64,000 bases of DNA from NCBI GenBank assembly GCA_030015575.1, contig JASDDO010000006.1, forward strand, positions 320,278,361-320,342,360, read 5' to 3'. The stretch's first letter is position 1, and each line of letters begins with the position of its first letter. The notes beneath the pieces are model-generated. The model worked only from the letters and a program-made list of their open reading frames with translations, had not been told where the DNA came from and ran no database searches. Shown piece by piece: positions 21,755-32,715 of the stretch. Made by a program: the position numbers and the translations under genes. This DNA comes from Agapanthus africanus (Eukaryota > Streptophyta > Magnoliopsida > Asparagales > Amaryllidaceae).

Positions 21755-22273
21755 AAATGTATCCCCCATGTAGTAGAGTATTACTTAGACTATACGTGCA
21801 TAACACATTTGCTCATAACTTTTGATTCCGGAAGAGTTATGAAGCCTGTAATATATCAAAGCGAAGGATTTTTTAAGACGCTTTCGATGCCATCAGAATT
21901 TACCTGATTCTCATTCAAGAGTTTGGCAAAATACGGCTCGGAAAATACTGGTTTGCATTTTGTTAAGCGTATTGCTGCAATTTGATACCTTGGGCTTTTT
22001 TGCGTAGAAATTTTTAGCGGGAACACCACCCTCTCATACAATGATCTCTACTCTATTTGGATGTACATAAAATATATAAGAGGTTTCTATTTATACATAA
22101 ACCAATTACTTAATTAAGAAACTACCATGATTTAAAAAGTGCCATAAGACACTTCTTAATTAAGAAACTGCCATAAGACACTCCTTAATTAAGAAATTAT
22201 GGTTTTGGTAAAATATGATATGGCTTGTGTGCACATCTAGATATCTGCCTGAAATTTCGCTATAATTTCAACA
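21755..22273 (-). repeat. LTR of an old Copia element C
   Basis: Right border fixed at 22273: minus-strand TGTTGAAATTATAGCG follows a purine tract and the end of a Copia RNase H remnant. A TATA-like GTATAAATAG lies near 22095. It contains two or three repeats of TTTCTTAATTAAG. The left border is a guess. Confidence 0.6.
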
Positions 22274-22344
22274 ATCTTCCAGTTGGAAATATTTCAGCCT
22301 TAATTCCCAACGCTAGTAGGCTTCATACGACTCCACTCTACTCT

Positions 22345-23125
22345 CTCCTCATCAAATTTTCATGAAGAGGTTCGTGAACATGGAGCAGAGATGCAACTTA
22401 TCTCTGTTTACGACCTTGGTGAATATATCCATCAGATTCTTTTTTCAGTGATCTTCTGCAGTATCAACTCGCACTCTTCTACCGCTATGCGTATGAAGTG
22501 ATACCACACTTTAATGTGCTTCGTCCGAGAAAGATATGCCGCATTTTTCGCCAAATGTATCACACTTTGGCTGTCGCTCCACAAGATATTAAATTCTTGC
22601 TTTTTTCTCAATTCTTCAAATAGCCCTTGCAACCATATTATCTCCTTACTGGATTCTGTGATCGCTACGTATTCAGCCTCCGTAGTCGATAATGCCACCA
22701 CCTTTTGCAATTGAGTGACCCAACTCACCATTGTTCCCTCAACCGTGAATACGTATCCCGTCGTGCTCTTCCCACTATCTTGATCCCCCGAGTAGTCAGC
22801 ATCAACGTAACCTTGCACCTTTAGAGGTCACCCCCGAAATATAAACAGTGACTTGACGTACCCCTTAGATACCTCAACATCCACTTTACCGCATTCCAAT
22901 ACTCTTTTTTCGGATTTTGCATATATCTGCCAACTACTCCCACTGCATGTGTAATATCTGATTTTGTACTCACTATCGCATACATCAAACTTTCCACCGC
23001 AGATGCATAAGGCACACTTACCATCTCATCTTTCTGCTCTCGAGTTGTCGGGCATAACTCATTTCTGAGTATGAAATGCTTTGCTAATGGCGTACTCACC
23101 GGTTTTGACTTGTACATTGTTTCCC
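22345..23125 (-). pseudogene. Copia RNase H fragment (element C)
   Basis: Two adjoining minus-strand pieces (23129-22821 and 22818-22432) give the C-terminal end of a Copia polyprotein: the KPVSTPLA segment, the RT tail (YASAV..LMYA, RYMQNP, RYLRGT) and RNase H with DADYSGD, STTEAEY and SDSQS. One frameshift lies at about 22820 and another near 22437, after which the typical FTKVV end is read in a different frame down to about 22345. Upstream, the RT core is missing: the sequence switches to the hairpin-rich module at 23126. It belongs to a different Copia lineage from elements A and B. Confidence 0.85.
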
Positions 23126-25515
23126 CCAATCAGAGCAAAGCTCTGTTTGAATTTCAAAAAATTCAAAAATTGAAGCAACGCTTCAGATCCCTCGCGCTGC
23201 GCGCAGAGCGCTACGTGTCAAAAACTGACACGCCAGCGCGAGGGGCGCTGCGCCCAAGGCAGCGCACCTCAATCAGAGCAAGACTCTGTTTTAAAATTCA
23301 AATTTTAAATAAAGGAAGCAACGCTTCAGATAACTTATGCTATGCGCTGCGCGATACGTGTCAGCGCAGTTGCAATGCGCTCTGCGCTGCGTGACACGTG
23401 TCAGCGCAGTTGCGCTGCGCGACACGTGTCAAGCGCAGGTGCACTTGCGCCGAAACTGAAATAATAAATCATTTAATCAGAATTAAAATTCTAGAAAGAT
23501 CTTTTTAATCTTTTTAAAATAAGAATATTATCTTCTGTAAAACAGATGCCTTAGGATCAAAGATTCAACGGTGGGGAAATATCCCCAGATCAATTAGAGA
23601 AAGATCTCTGTAACAAACCTAACAAACTAATTGGCCCTATATAAAGGCCCCTAGACTCCAAGTCTCAGAACACATACAGAGAATGAGAAAAAAAGAGAAG
23701 AACTCTGAAAGAATTGAGAAGATCTATCTTCTTCAAGGTAAAGAATTTAATTCTTGAAGAACAGAGATGAAATCATCTCAAAAGAAGAATTTATTCTAAA
23801 AAGATCAAAGATCTAAGAACAAGATCTTCATTACAAAAAATAAAAAAGATCAAAAAGATCTAATCACAAAATTTAAAGAAGTATTACTTCACAGATCATT
23901 TGATCTATATAAAGGCACCGCCTTTTGATGAACCATTGGTTCTTGAATCTTGAGGTAGAATCTCTTTAGAACTGAAAAGATTCTCTTCTTTGATCTAAAT
24001 TTGATCAAGATGCGCTCTGGGATATTGAACAGTGCCCTGCACTATTAATTTGCGCTGTTGTGCTCCTTGGTTGGCGTACTGAACCAGAGCACGCCACGTG
24101 TCAGCAGCGCACTGCGCTAACAGATTTGCGCTCAGCAGAGCGTGACACGTGTCACCTCCACACGCGCTGGCGGCTTGCACTTTTTGATTGGCGTAGAGCG
24201 CCTGACAGGCCACGTGGCGCACTGTCAGACCATTAAATGCTTTGCATTGTTTAAAAAGGGGTAGAGCCCAATTAAAAAGGCCTAACAGGCCTAATAAAAA
24301 TGCCATGCATTATTAAAAAGGGGCAGGGCCCAATTAAAAGGTCTAACAGACCAAAACAAATGCTGTGCATTGTTTAAAAAGGGCAGAGCCCAAGCAAAGG
24401 CTTAATAGGCCAAATATAAATAAAATGTTAGACATTTTTCTAACTGCACTTAACCCAATTCTGGCCGTAAGTCCTCAAATTAAATTGAACCGAGCACAAC
24501 TGCTCTCCCAAATCAATTTACACCCGGTTCAAGGGTACATCTCTGAACTCCTCTGATATTTGTCGTTGTAATCCTTCAACGTCGTCAGAGAGGTGACGGA
24601 TCCCAACAACCACATATTACTACGGACTGTGGGGTCCTTAAACTCATGGACTATGATGTCCTTAAACCAATATTCGTCCCCAAAATGGGAATGTTGGACC
24701 GAAGTGTCCTTAAACCAATATTCGTCCCCAAAATGGGAATGATGGACCACCATGTCCCTAAACTGGCAATGGACCACCATGTCCCTAAACTGGCAATCGA
24801 CTGAAATGTCCCTAAACTAAACAACAGAGCCTAAATGCTCTCTTGTCTGATCTAAACGATCCCGTTAAGTCGATCTTAGTCTGAAATGAGGCTAGCGTAT
24901 CCTTAACAAACGTTTAAGTTGGTCTTAGTCCAAAAATGAGGCTAACGTATCCTTAAACCAAAACACCAAACCCAAATCTAAGAAAATATGGATTTGGACT
25001 AATCCACGTCCTACGAGCGACAACATAAATTAGTCTCCGTATACAATCCACGGGCAACCACAAACAAAACAAACACCCACGACACGAAGTGATCAGCTGG
25101 AGAAGGAGAAAGTTGTTACCGCGATGCGGTAGCGTAATTAACTGCAGGGGCTTGCGTCTGCAGGGAAGAGCGTCCCCACAATCAAAAACCCTTCAGACGA
25201 GGGGGAATCTGACGAAGTCTGCTACATCGGACGCATCCGTTTAAACCTTCGATACATGGCGCCATAAATCAACTTGGTATCTTCGAAGAGGTGGACAGAT
25301 AGCACCAAATAGCATCTGCCCCGAATCTCAGGCAAAGACGTCCATCGCGTCTCCGTCTTTCGGAGGGGAACAAAGATGATAATCATCTAAAGGACATGAG
25401 GTCCTATTTATAGGCGCTGAGCAGCCTCTTCAACTTCTGAGTTGATCCAAGGGCTCAGATGTTGCCACCGCTGCACTCACGCGTGCGCCACGTGAGCGCA
25501 ATGGTAGGGGGCATT
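23126..25515 (+). repeat. hairpin-rich module M2
   Basis: Non-coding, about 2.4 kb. Order: a duplicated opening block with CAGAGCAAAGCTCTG (23131-23145) and TGAAGCAACGCTTCA (23171-23185); a G-box zone with TGACACGTGTCA palindromes (to about 23440); a TATA box (23638-23645); a hairpin chain (23640-24000); a second G-box zone; the AAC-loop hairpins at 24278-24292 and 24340-24352; the GGAC...GTCC array (24624-24800); and a tail ending near TCGCGTCTCCGTCTTTCGG (25352-25370). The same order recurs in M3 and, inverted, in M5. I cannot assign it to a named family; a non-autonomous LTR-like or pararetrovirus-like origin is possible. Confidence 0.7.
23638..23645 (+). promoter_or_regulatory. TATA box of module M2
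   Basis: TATATAAA within CCCTATATAAAGGCCCC, followed after a few bases by the hairpin AGACT-CCA-AGTCT. The same box is at 28375-28382 (M3) and, on the minus strand, at 34648-34655 (M5). Conservation across copies suggests a Pol II promoter of the repeat; activity is not shown. Confidence 0.55.
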
Positions 25516-25830
25516 TTTTCCCCCAATCAGAGCAAAGCTCTGTTTTAAATTTCAAAATTCAAAAATTGAAGCAACGCTTCAGATCCGGCGCGCTGTGCGC
25601 TGCACGCCACGTGTCAAAAGCTGACACGCCAGCGCCAGGAGCGCTGAGCCCTAGGCAGTGCACCCAATCAGAGCAAAGCTCTATTTTCAAAATTCAAAAA
25701 GATAAAGCAACGCTTCAGATCCAGCGCTCTGCGCTGCGTGCCACGTGTCTAACAAAGGTGCGCTAGCGCAGTTGTGCTGCGCTCTGCGCTGCGCGCCACG
25801 TGTCTAACATTGGCGTGCTAGCGCAGTTGC

Positions 25831-27996
25831 TGTTAGTTATATGTATGCCCTAGAGGCCATTGCTGTACATACGATGTATATTGTAGTGGATGCTAGGACA
25901 TATATAGGGAGGAATTTCTTGCTCGACATGATAGTATGCTATCTGGTTGTACTTTATCTTAACAGGTACTCTGATTGTCTCTATATTACATGTTGATAAA
26001 GCCCTTAGGATATATACTCGACTACTGGGACTATGATGAGATCATACTAGTGGGGCCACGGTAGTCGACGAGTACATCCTATAACTGTTCCTAGTCGAGG
26101 GTGTATCGAGACAAGGCATCGATACACCATAGTAGACTAGCGTATACGCATCTTGACCCATATGATGGGCGATGGATGATCCTATATCCATCGGTGTTTG
26201 ACATCAAGGATGGTGTATGGGTGCTCAGTGGAGACTGGGTACATTGGACGGACTCGCCGAGAACTTCCAGATGGTATTATACCTTACGTCAGATGGCAGT
26301 TCTCTGGTGACACTGGTACAGCTTAGTCTGTTGACCCGAGATCGTCATAGAGTCTTGTGTGATTCCCACTGTGCTTTGATTTCCATCATACCACGTCCAA
26401 GAGGGCATGCAAAAAGGTGGCTTTTGGGTACAGTCCCGAATCACATGGAGGCAATGAGCGATAGCAGGGGATTCGTCTCTCCCGGTATAGGGAGTTGATG
26501 TTGTGCTGTGTTCGATTGGCTATAACCGGAAATCCCTGGCCAGGGTTGCTGAGATTTACTGGTAAGTGTTATCAGTAGTTTCTCGAACTGTTATAGACCT
26601 CATATCGACACGACTTATCAAGCTACTGGGGTCTGACGTTTACCACCCGTAGGCGAGATATGCGACATATCAGACGACGAGACCGGACTGTATGGGAGTG
26701 TTACTGATTGGATTCACAGGAGAATGTACAGGCTTGCTTGTTGATCTTCTGAGCGCTCAATACCTGGGTGGCTGTTACGTTTAGCTGACCGCTTGCAGCT
26801 TGTGAGTGTTTGATAAGATCATCACCTACTGCCGGCGTATTGATGATTCTTTAGAGTCCTACACAGAGGTTTCTTAGCTCAGGAAAAATGGAGTAGGAGC
26901 ACATATGTGATATGTGTAGGACCGAGGATAATGCGATATATGATACCGTATTGGATTCTCGCGATATGAGATATCGGCCGGGTATATGTGATATAGCCGG
27001 GTCATCGTATTAGTCGGTTATATGGATATAGCCGGATTGTTGGATCAAGTGTTGATTCGATAATTTAATGTAATTTAATATATATGATATATTAAATTAC
27101 ATTAACTAATATTAGCTCACTAAAAGATTCATTTTCTCACGGGATAATACATTGATATATATGCAATATATGTTAATTGTATTATTTTCTATTGTTACAA
27201 AATATATTGTATATGTGATATATAATATTGTAACATGTTAGGGTTACAAATTTAACATTGGATTAGGGTTTAAACTTGGTTAGGGTTTGGATTAGGGTTA
27301 GCTTTTGCATGAAGCTTCCATGAAGCTTCATGAAGCTTTGACTTTGTGGTTGCTTGATATTTTTGTGAAATATTATGTTAACCCAATCCAAACCATTAAC
27401 TCTACTTAACTCTCTACAAGGGTTAACTCTCTCATGCTTAACCCTTGGTTAGATTTGTAACTACTACAATAATTCATTGTTCATCACAAAAGGAAAAAGT
27501 TATCATCGTCATTCATGCTTCTTCTTGCTTGAGTTTCTTCTTGAAAAAGCTTTCTTTTGTGATGAAAGTGAGTGAGAAAAAGATTATAAATGAGAGTAAA
27601 AATCCTACTTCATCATCCTCATCTATCATTGCCATTTAGATGAGGGTGTTCACTTCATATTATGAGTGTTAGCTTGTGTTAATGAAACTTCAAGGTAGAT
27701 CATCTTAGTATCGAAGATCGGAAGCAAAGGTTGCATCATTCTCTTCGTGAAGCCTCTCGAGAGTCCAGAACACGATGATCGCAGCGAAGGGACCTCAACA
27801 CGGAGCTTAAGAAGTGAAGGACCGGATCTACAAATCTTGTAATCCCTCTCACTTAGTGTTAAAATGTTTAACATGCTAGTTATCGCCTAAACCGTAGTTT
27901 AAAGATCCGGCTTCGGGTTGGTCGGCACGGCTAAAATTTTAATCGGGCATGGTTGATGCCTCGTAGACCCTTGTGCGCGTGCCTAGTAACCCTACA
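25831..27996 (+). mobile_element. solo LTR of the Copia A family, TSD GTTGC
   Basis: 2166 bp from TGTTAGTT to CCTACA, flanked by perfect 5-bp repeats GTTGC (25826-25830 and 27997-28001), with no internal region. It is clearly related to the Copia A LTR along its length. This is the expected product of recombination between the two LTRs of one element. It dates after module M3. Confidence 0.95.
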
Positions 27997-29372
27997 GTTG
28001 CACTGCGCTCTGCGCTGCGCGCCACGTGTCCAAATTGGATGCGCCAGCGCTGGAATTAAAATTCCCACCGTTAGATCAAAGGATCTAATAATAATAAATC
28101 ATTTATTAACCAGAATCAAATTCTGTTAAGGAAAGATTTCTCAAAATCTTTCCAAACAACAAGATGGTGCTTTAAGCACCGCTGGATCAATGATCTAATG
28201 GTAAATAATGAATTACCAAAAACAGAAGGGAAAGATTTTTCCAATCTTTATTAAAACTAGAAGATTACCTTCTGTCAAACAGGAGCCTTGGGATCAAAGA
28301 TCCAACGGTGGGAAACATTCCCAGATCAATCAAGAGAAAGATCTCTTAAACCGATTTAATAAATCGATTGGCCCTATATAAAGGCCCCAAGACTTCAAGT
28401 CTCATATACAGAATATAGACAAAGAGATAGAGAAAACCCTCTGCAAAACTTTGAGAAAAAACTCAGAAGAAAAGAAAGGTAAAGAACCGAGTCCTTGGAA
28501 AACAGAGATGAAAACATCTCGTAAAAAGAAGCAATGTCTTCTAAAAAGATCTTAGATCTATAAGAAAGATCGAGGTCTTTGAATAAAAAGAAAAAGATCA
28601 AGATCTAAATCATAAAAAAAGAAGTATCTTACTTCACAGATCTCTTGATCTAAAAAGGCAGAGCCTTTTATAAGAATAAGAACTTAGTTCTTGAATCTCG
28701 AGGCAAGGCCTCTTTTAAGAAGAACATAAACTTGTTCTTTGATCTTAAATTGATCAAAATGCGCTCTGTGCTATTGGACAGTGCTTTGCACTCATGAACT
28801 GCGCCCTTGCGCTCCTTGGACTGGTGCTCAGCGTCATAACATGTCACGTGTCAACCATAGACACGATCTGCTCTTTGCGCTCCTGAAAACAGCGCACTGC
28901 GCTCTTGGGTTGGCGCTCAGCGCCAAGCGCGCCACGTGTCACTCACTGGCGCACCCATAAACTAGCGCAGCGCACTTAGCGCTAAGCGACACGTGTCACC
29001 CTTATGTACGCTAGCGTAATACGCTCTTTAATTGGTGCAAAGCGCCTGATGCGCCACGTGGCGTACTGTCAGGACATACCTTATTCTGATAAATGCTATG
29101 CATTTAATTCCAGACGAAATGTCAGAGCCCAATTAAAAGGGCAGAGCCCAAACAAACGCCTAACAGGCAGAACAAAAATAAAATTTTCTTTAACTGGACT
29201 TATCCCAATTCTGGCCATAAGTCCTCAATTTAAATTGAACTGAGCACATCTGCTCTTCTAATTAATTTACACCCAGTTCGAGGGTACATCTCTTTACTCC
29301 TCTGATATCCATCGTTGTAATCCCTCAACGTCGTCAGAGAGGTAACGGGTCCCGACAACCACACATTACTGC

Positions 29373-29740
29373 GGACTGTGGGTTCCTTAAACTCATGAAC
29401 TATGATGTCCTTAACCTCGACCGTGATGTCTTAAAACTAATATCGGACTGTGGAGTCCTTAAATCCACGGACTATGACGTCCTTAACCTCGACCGTGATG
29501 TCTTAAAACTAACACCGGACTGTGGAGTCCTTAAATCCACAGACTATGATGTCATTAACCTCGACCGTGATGTCTTAAAACTAACGTCGGACTGTGAGGT
29601 CCTTAAACTCACGGACTATGATGTCCTTAAACTCAACCGTGATGTCTTAAAACTAACACCGGACTATGAAGTCCTTAAATCCACGGACTATGATGTCCTT
29701 AACCTTGACCGCAATGTCTTAAAACTAACATTGGACCGTA
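29373..29740 (+). repeat. 72-bp tandem repeat with palindromic GGAC/GTCC cores
   Basis: Five units begin at 29373, 29445, 29517, 29589 and 29661, exactly 72 bp apart; each holds three sub-units spaced 24, 21 and 27 bp with cores of the form GGACTNNGNNGTCC followed by TTAAA. Because 72 is 24 codons a frame of 140 codons stays open (29395-29817), with a 24-residue repeat. I regard this as non-coding: sister modules have the array without the frame (M4 spacing is 50 bp). Confidence 0.8.
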
Positions 29741-30340
29741 ATGTCCCTAAACTAATTATCGACCGCAATGTCACTAAACTAAGCAATAGAGCCCAATTGC
29801 TCTATTGCTGGATCTAAACGACCCCGTTAAGTTGATCTTAGTCTAAAATTAGACTAACGTGTCCTTAACAAACGTTTAAGTTGATCTTAGCCTCAAATAA
29901 GGCTAACGTATCCTTAAACACAATCCCCCCAAACCCAAATCTAAGAAAGATACGGATTTGGACTAATCCGCGTCCTACGGACGACAGCATAACTTAGTCT
30001 CCGTATACAATCCACGGGCAACCGAACACAAAACAAACACCTACGACACGAAGTGACCACATGGAGAAGGAGAAAGTGGTTACCGCGATGCGGTAGCGTA
30101 ATTAACTGCAGGGGCTTGCGCCTGCAGGAAGAGCGTCCCCACAATCAAAAAACTCTCAAGCGAGGGGGAATCTGACGAAGTCTGCTACATCGGCCGCATC
30201 CGTTTAAACCTTCGATATATGGTGCCATAAATCAACTTGGCATCTTCGGAGAGGTGGACGGATAGCACCAATTAGCATCTGCCCCGAATTTCAGGCGAGG
30301 CGGACCTGCACAGTCGCGTCTCTGTGTTCGGCGGGGAACA

Positions 30341-32715
30341 TGGGAGAATATCCCCAATCTTGTTAAGAACAAGAACAATATATTCTATAAAAACTGAAGT
30401 CCTTGGATCAAATATCCAACGGTGGGTAAAATTCCCCAAATCAATTCTAAGACCAATTAAATCAATTGGGATCTCTCAATAAGAGATTTTCTCAGAATTA
30501 AACAAACTTCTCTCCACTAAATAAAGAACCCGAGTCTTCAAGTCTCAGGCAGAGAAAGAGAGACGCGGAGAGAGAGAGAGAGAACTCCCCAGAGGCTTAA
30601 AAAAAGAATATACAGTGAGCTTTGAGGAACAGAGAGAATTTAATTCTCAAAGAAAAGAATTACTTCCTTGAAACACTAGGTAAAATGAAAACACCTCTCC
30701 TTTACCTCCATAAGGATTTAACCCTTCATATAAGAACTCGGTTCTTTCCTTTAGTTGAGATTTGCAAAGGCAAATCTCCCCACAAGTTAAGAATTTAATT
30801 CTCATCGGGGAGATTTTGCTCTGTAAGATTCAAAACCTAGAGGAAAAGAACTAAGTTACATAAAAAAGGGAGAAGAAGAACGGGAAAACATAGGAATTTA
30901 ATTCCTCCAAAGATTAAGGTTTAACCCTATATATAAGAACTTAGTGCTTCAATAAAAAAATAGTGATCCAAGATCCCCAAAGCCAAATCGTTGGTGCTTA
31001 GCATTATTTCGAAGCCTCACGTGTTTTCCACGTGAGTGCTTCAAACGAACAAGGAAAATAACCAAAACTTTCTCACGTGTTTACCACGTGATTTGTTTAA
31101 GAGGAAAAAAGTAAAAGAAAGAGGAAACTACAGTATTCTAGCATCAATAAAGGAAAAGGGGACACCCACGTGCTTTGCACGAGAACTCTAGCCAAGTGCT
31201 CAGCACTTATAAAAAAGGGAGGAGATAAAACCCAAAGTCCAGCGCCCATATATGGGGTGCCTCACGTGTGTCACGTGAACGCCATAAAACTCTAGTGTTT
31301 AACACTAGTCCAGTGCCCATATTTGGGGTGCCTCACGTGTGTCACGTAAGCTCCATAAAACTCTAGTGTTTAACACTAGTCTAGTGCCTATATTAACACT
31401 AATCCAGTGCCCACGTGAAACACGCGTGAGCAATGTATTTCTCAGTGCTTAGCAATGTTGGAGACTCAATCTTAACCCAAATTAGCTAAGTTTTCTGAGA
31501 TTAGACCTCTTTGATACTAAAACAACCGAGCCCCCATGCTCATGTTTTTCCAAAATTGACTTTAGTCTCAAAAAGGACTAGTGGTCTCCCATTGATGATA
31601 TCCCAAATTATACACATCTTATATCTCCTAAGATAATTTTAGTCTCAAACATAACTAACATCTCTTAGGTCTACAGCAGCACCATCTTTTCCCTTAAATA
31701 TGGGATTTGGTTTAAGGGTGCATCTCTCCACACCTCTGATATATGCCGTTGTAATTCTTCAATGTCTTCGGAGAGGTGACGGGTCCCAACAACCAATCCA
31801 AATTGGCGTGCATGCCTCAAATCAGACCGCACCCCAAATTGAGCACATTCCATATCAACATCGTTGTTCATCCCGTCACGTAACAAATACACGTGCGCGC
31901 AAGATGGATAACGGACCGAGACATCCTTAAACTAAACTCTCACCTCCAAAATGGTGATCAACGAACCGAGACGTCCTTAAACTAAAATCTCACCTCAAAA
32001 ATGGTGATCAACGGACCGAGACGTCCTTAAACTAAAATCTCACCTCCAAAATGGTGATCAACGGACCGAGATGTCCTTAAACTAATATTCGCCTAAAAAA
32101 TGGCGACAATGGACCGAAATGTTCTTAAATTAAGACAACAGAGCCCAAATGCTCTCTTGTTAGATCTGAAACAAAAATGATCCTAACACCTTGTTAAGTA
32201 GATCTTTGTCTCAAATTGGACTAACGTATCCTTAACAAAAAACCAACTGAGCCATAACTGCTCACATACATTTAAGTCGATCTTAATCTCAAACCAGATT
32301 AACGATCCTTAAATAAAATAAGCCCAAATCTAAAATATACGGATTTGGACTAATCCGCGTCCTACGGACGACGACATAAATTAGTCTCCGTATACAATCC
32401 ACGGGCAACCCAAACAAACAAAAACACACATGACACGAAGTGAACGTCCGGAGCAGGAGAAAGTGGTTATCATGATGCGATAACGTAATTAACTGCAGGG
32501 GCTTGGGCTTGCGCTTGCAGGGAAGAGCGTCCCAACAATTAAAACCCCTCGCAACCGAAGGAGGGATCTGACGAAGTCCGCTACAACGGCCGCATCCATC
32601 CAAACCTCTGATACACGGTGCCATAAATTAACTTGACATCTTCGGAGAGGTGGACGGATAAATCCAAATAGCATCTTCCCCTAAAATTCAGGACAGACGT
32701 CCTAACGTCCCTGTT
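30341..32715 (+). repeat. hairpin-rich module M4
   Basis: Diverged third plus-oriented copy, about 2.4 kb and without a gene. It keeps a weaker TATA-like TAAATAAAG (about 30518), many AAGAACT-type hairpins, TCACGTGTGTCACGTGA palindromes (31030-31400), the CACCTCTCCGAAG-type segment (31720-31800), a GGACCGAGA array at 50-bp spacing (31913-32111) and the shared tail (32330-32690). It ends against the inverted copy M5. Confidence 0.65.

Larger units (their letters stand above)
25516..30340 (+). repeat. hairpin-rich module M3, split by a solo LTR
   Basis: Second plus-oriented copy, 25516-25830 and 27997-30340, with the same order of blocks as M2. The opening block is duplicated (25521 and about 25661). 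TATA box at 28375-28382. Its GGAC-type array is expanded into a 72-bp repeat (29373-29740). The tail (30050-30340) contains the CTGCAGGGGCTTGCG...GAAGAGCGTCCC segment shared by all modules. No gene is supported. Confidence 0.7.

Noticed and set aside
29395-29817. 140-codon repeat protein
   Set aside because: Open frame explained by a 72-bp period; sister modules lack it, and there is no start context or homology I recognise.
31671-31892. 73-codon minus-strand frame with LSEDIEELQRHISE-like sequence
   Set aside because: The string is conserved between modules, but at nucleotide level in all frames and with stops in most copies; I could not support a protein.
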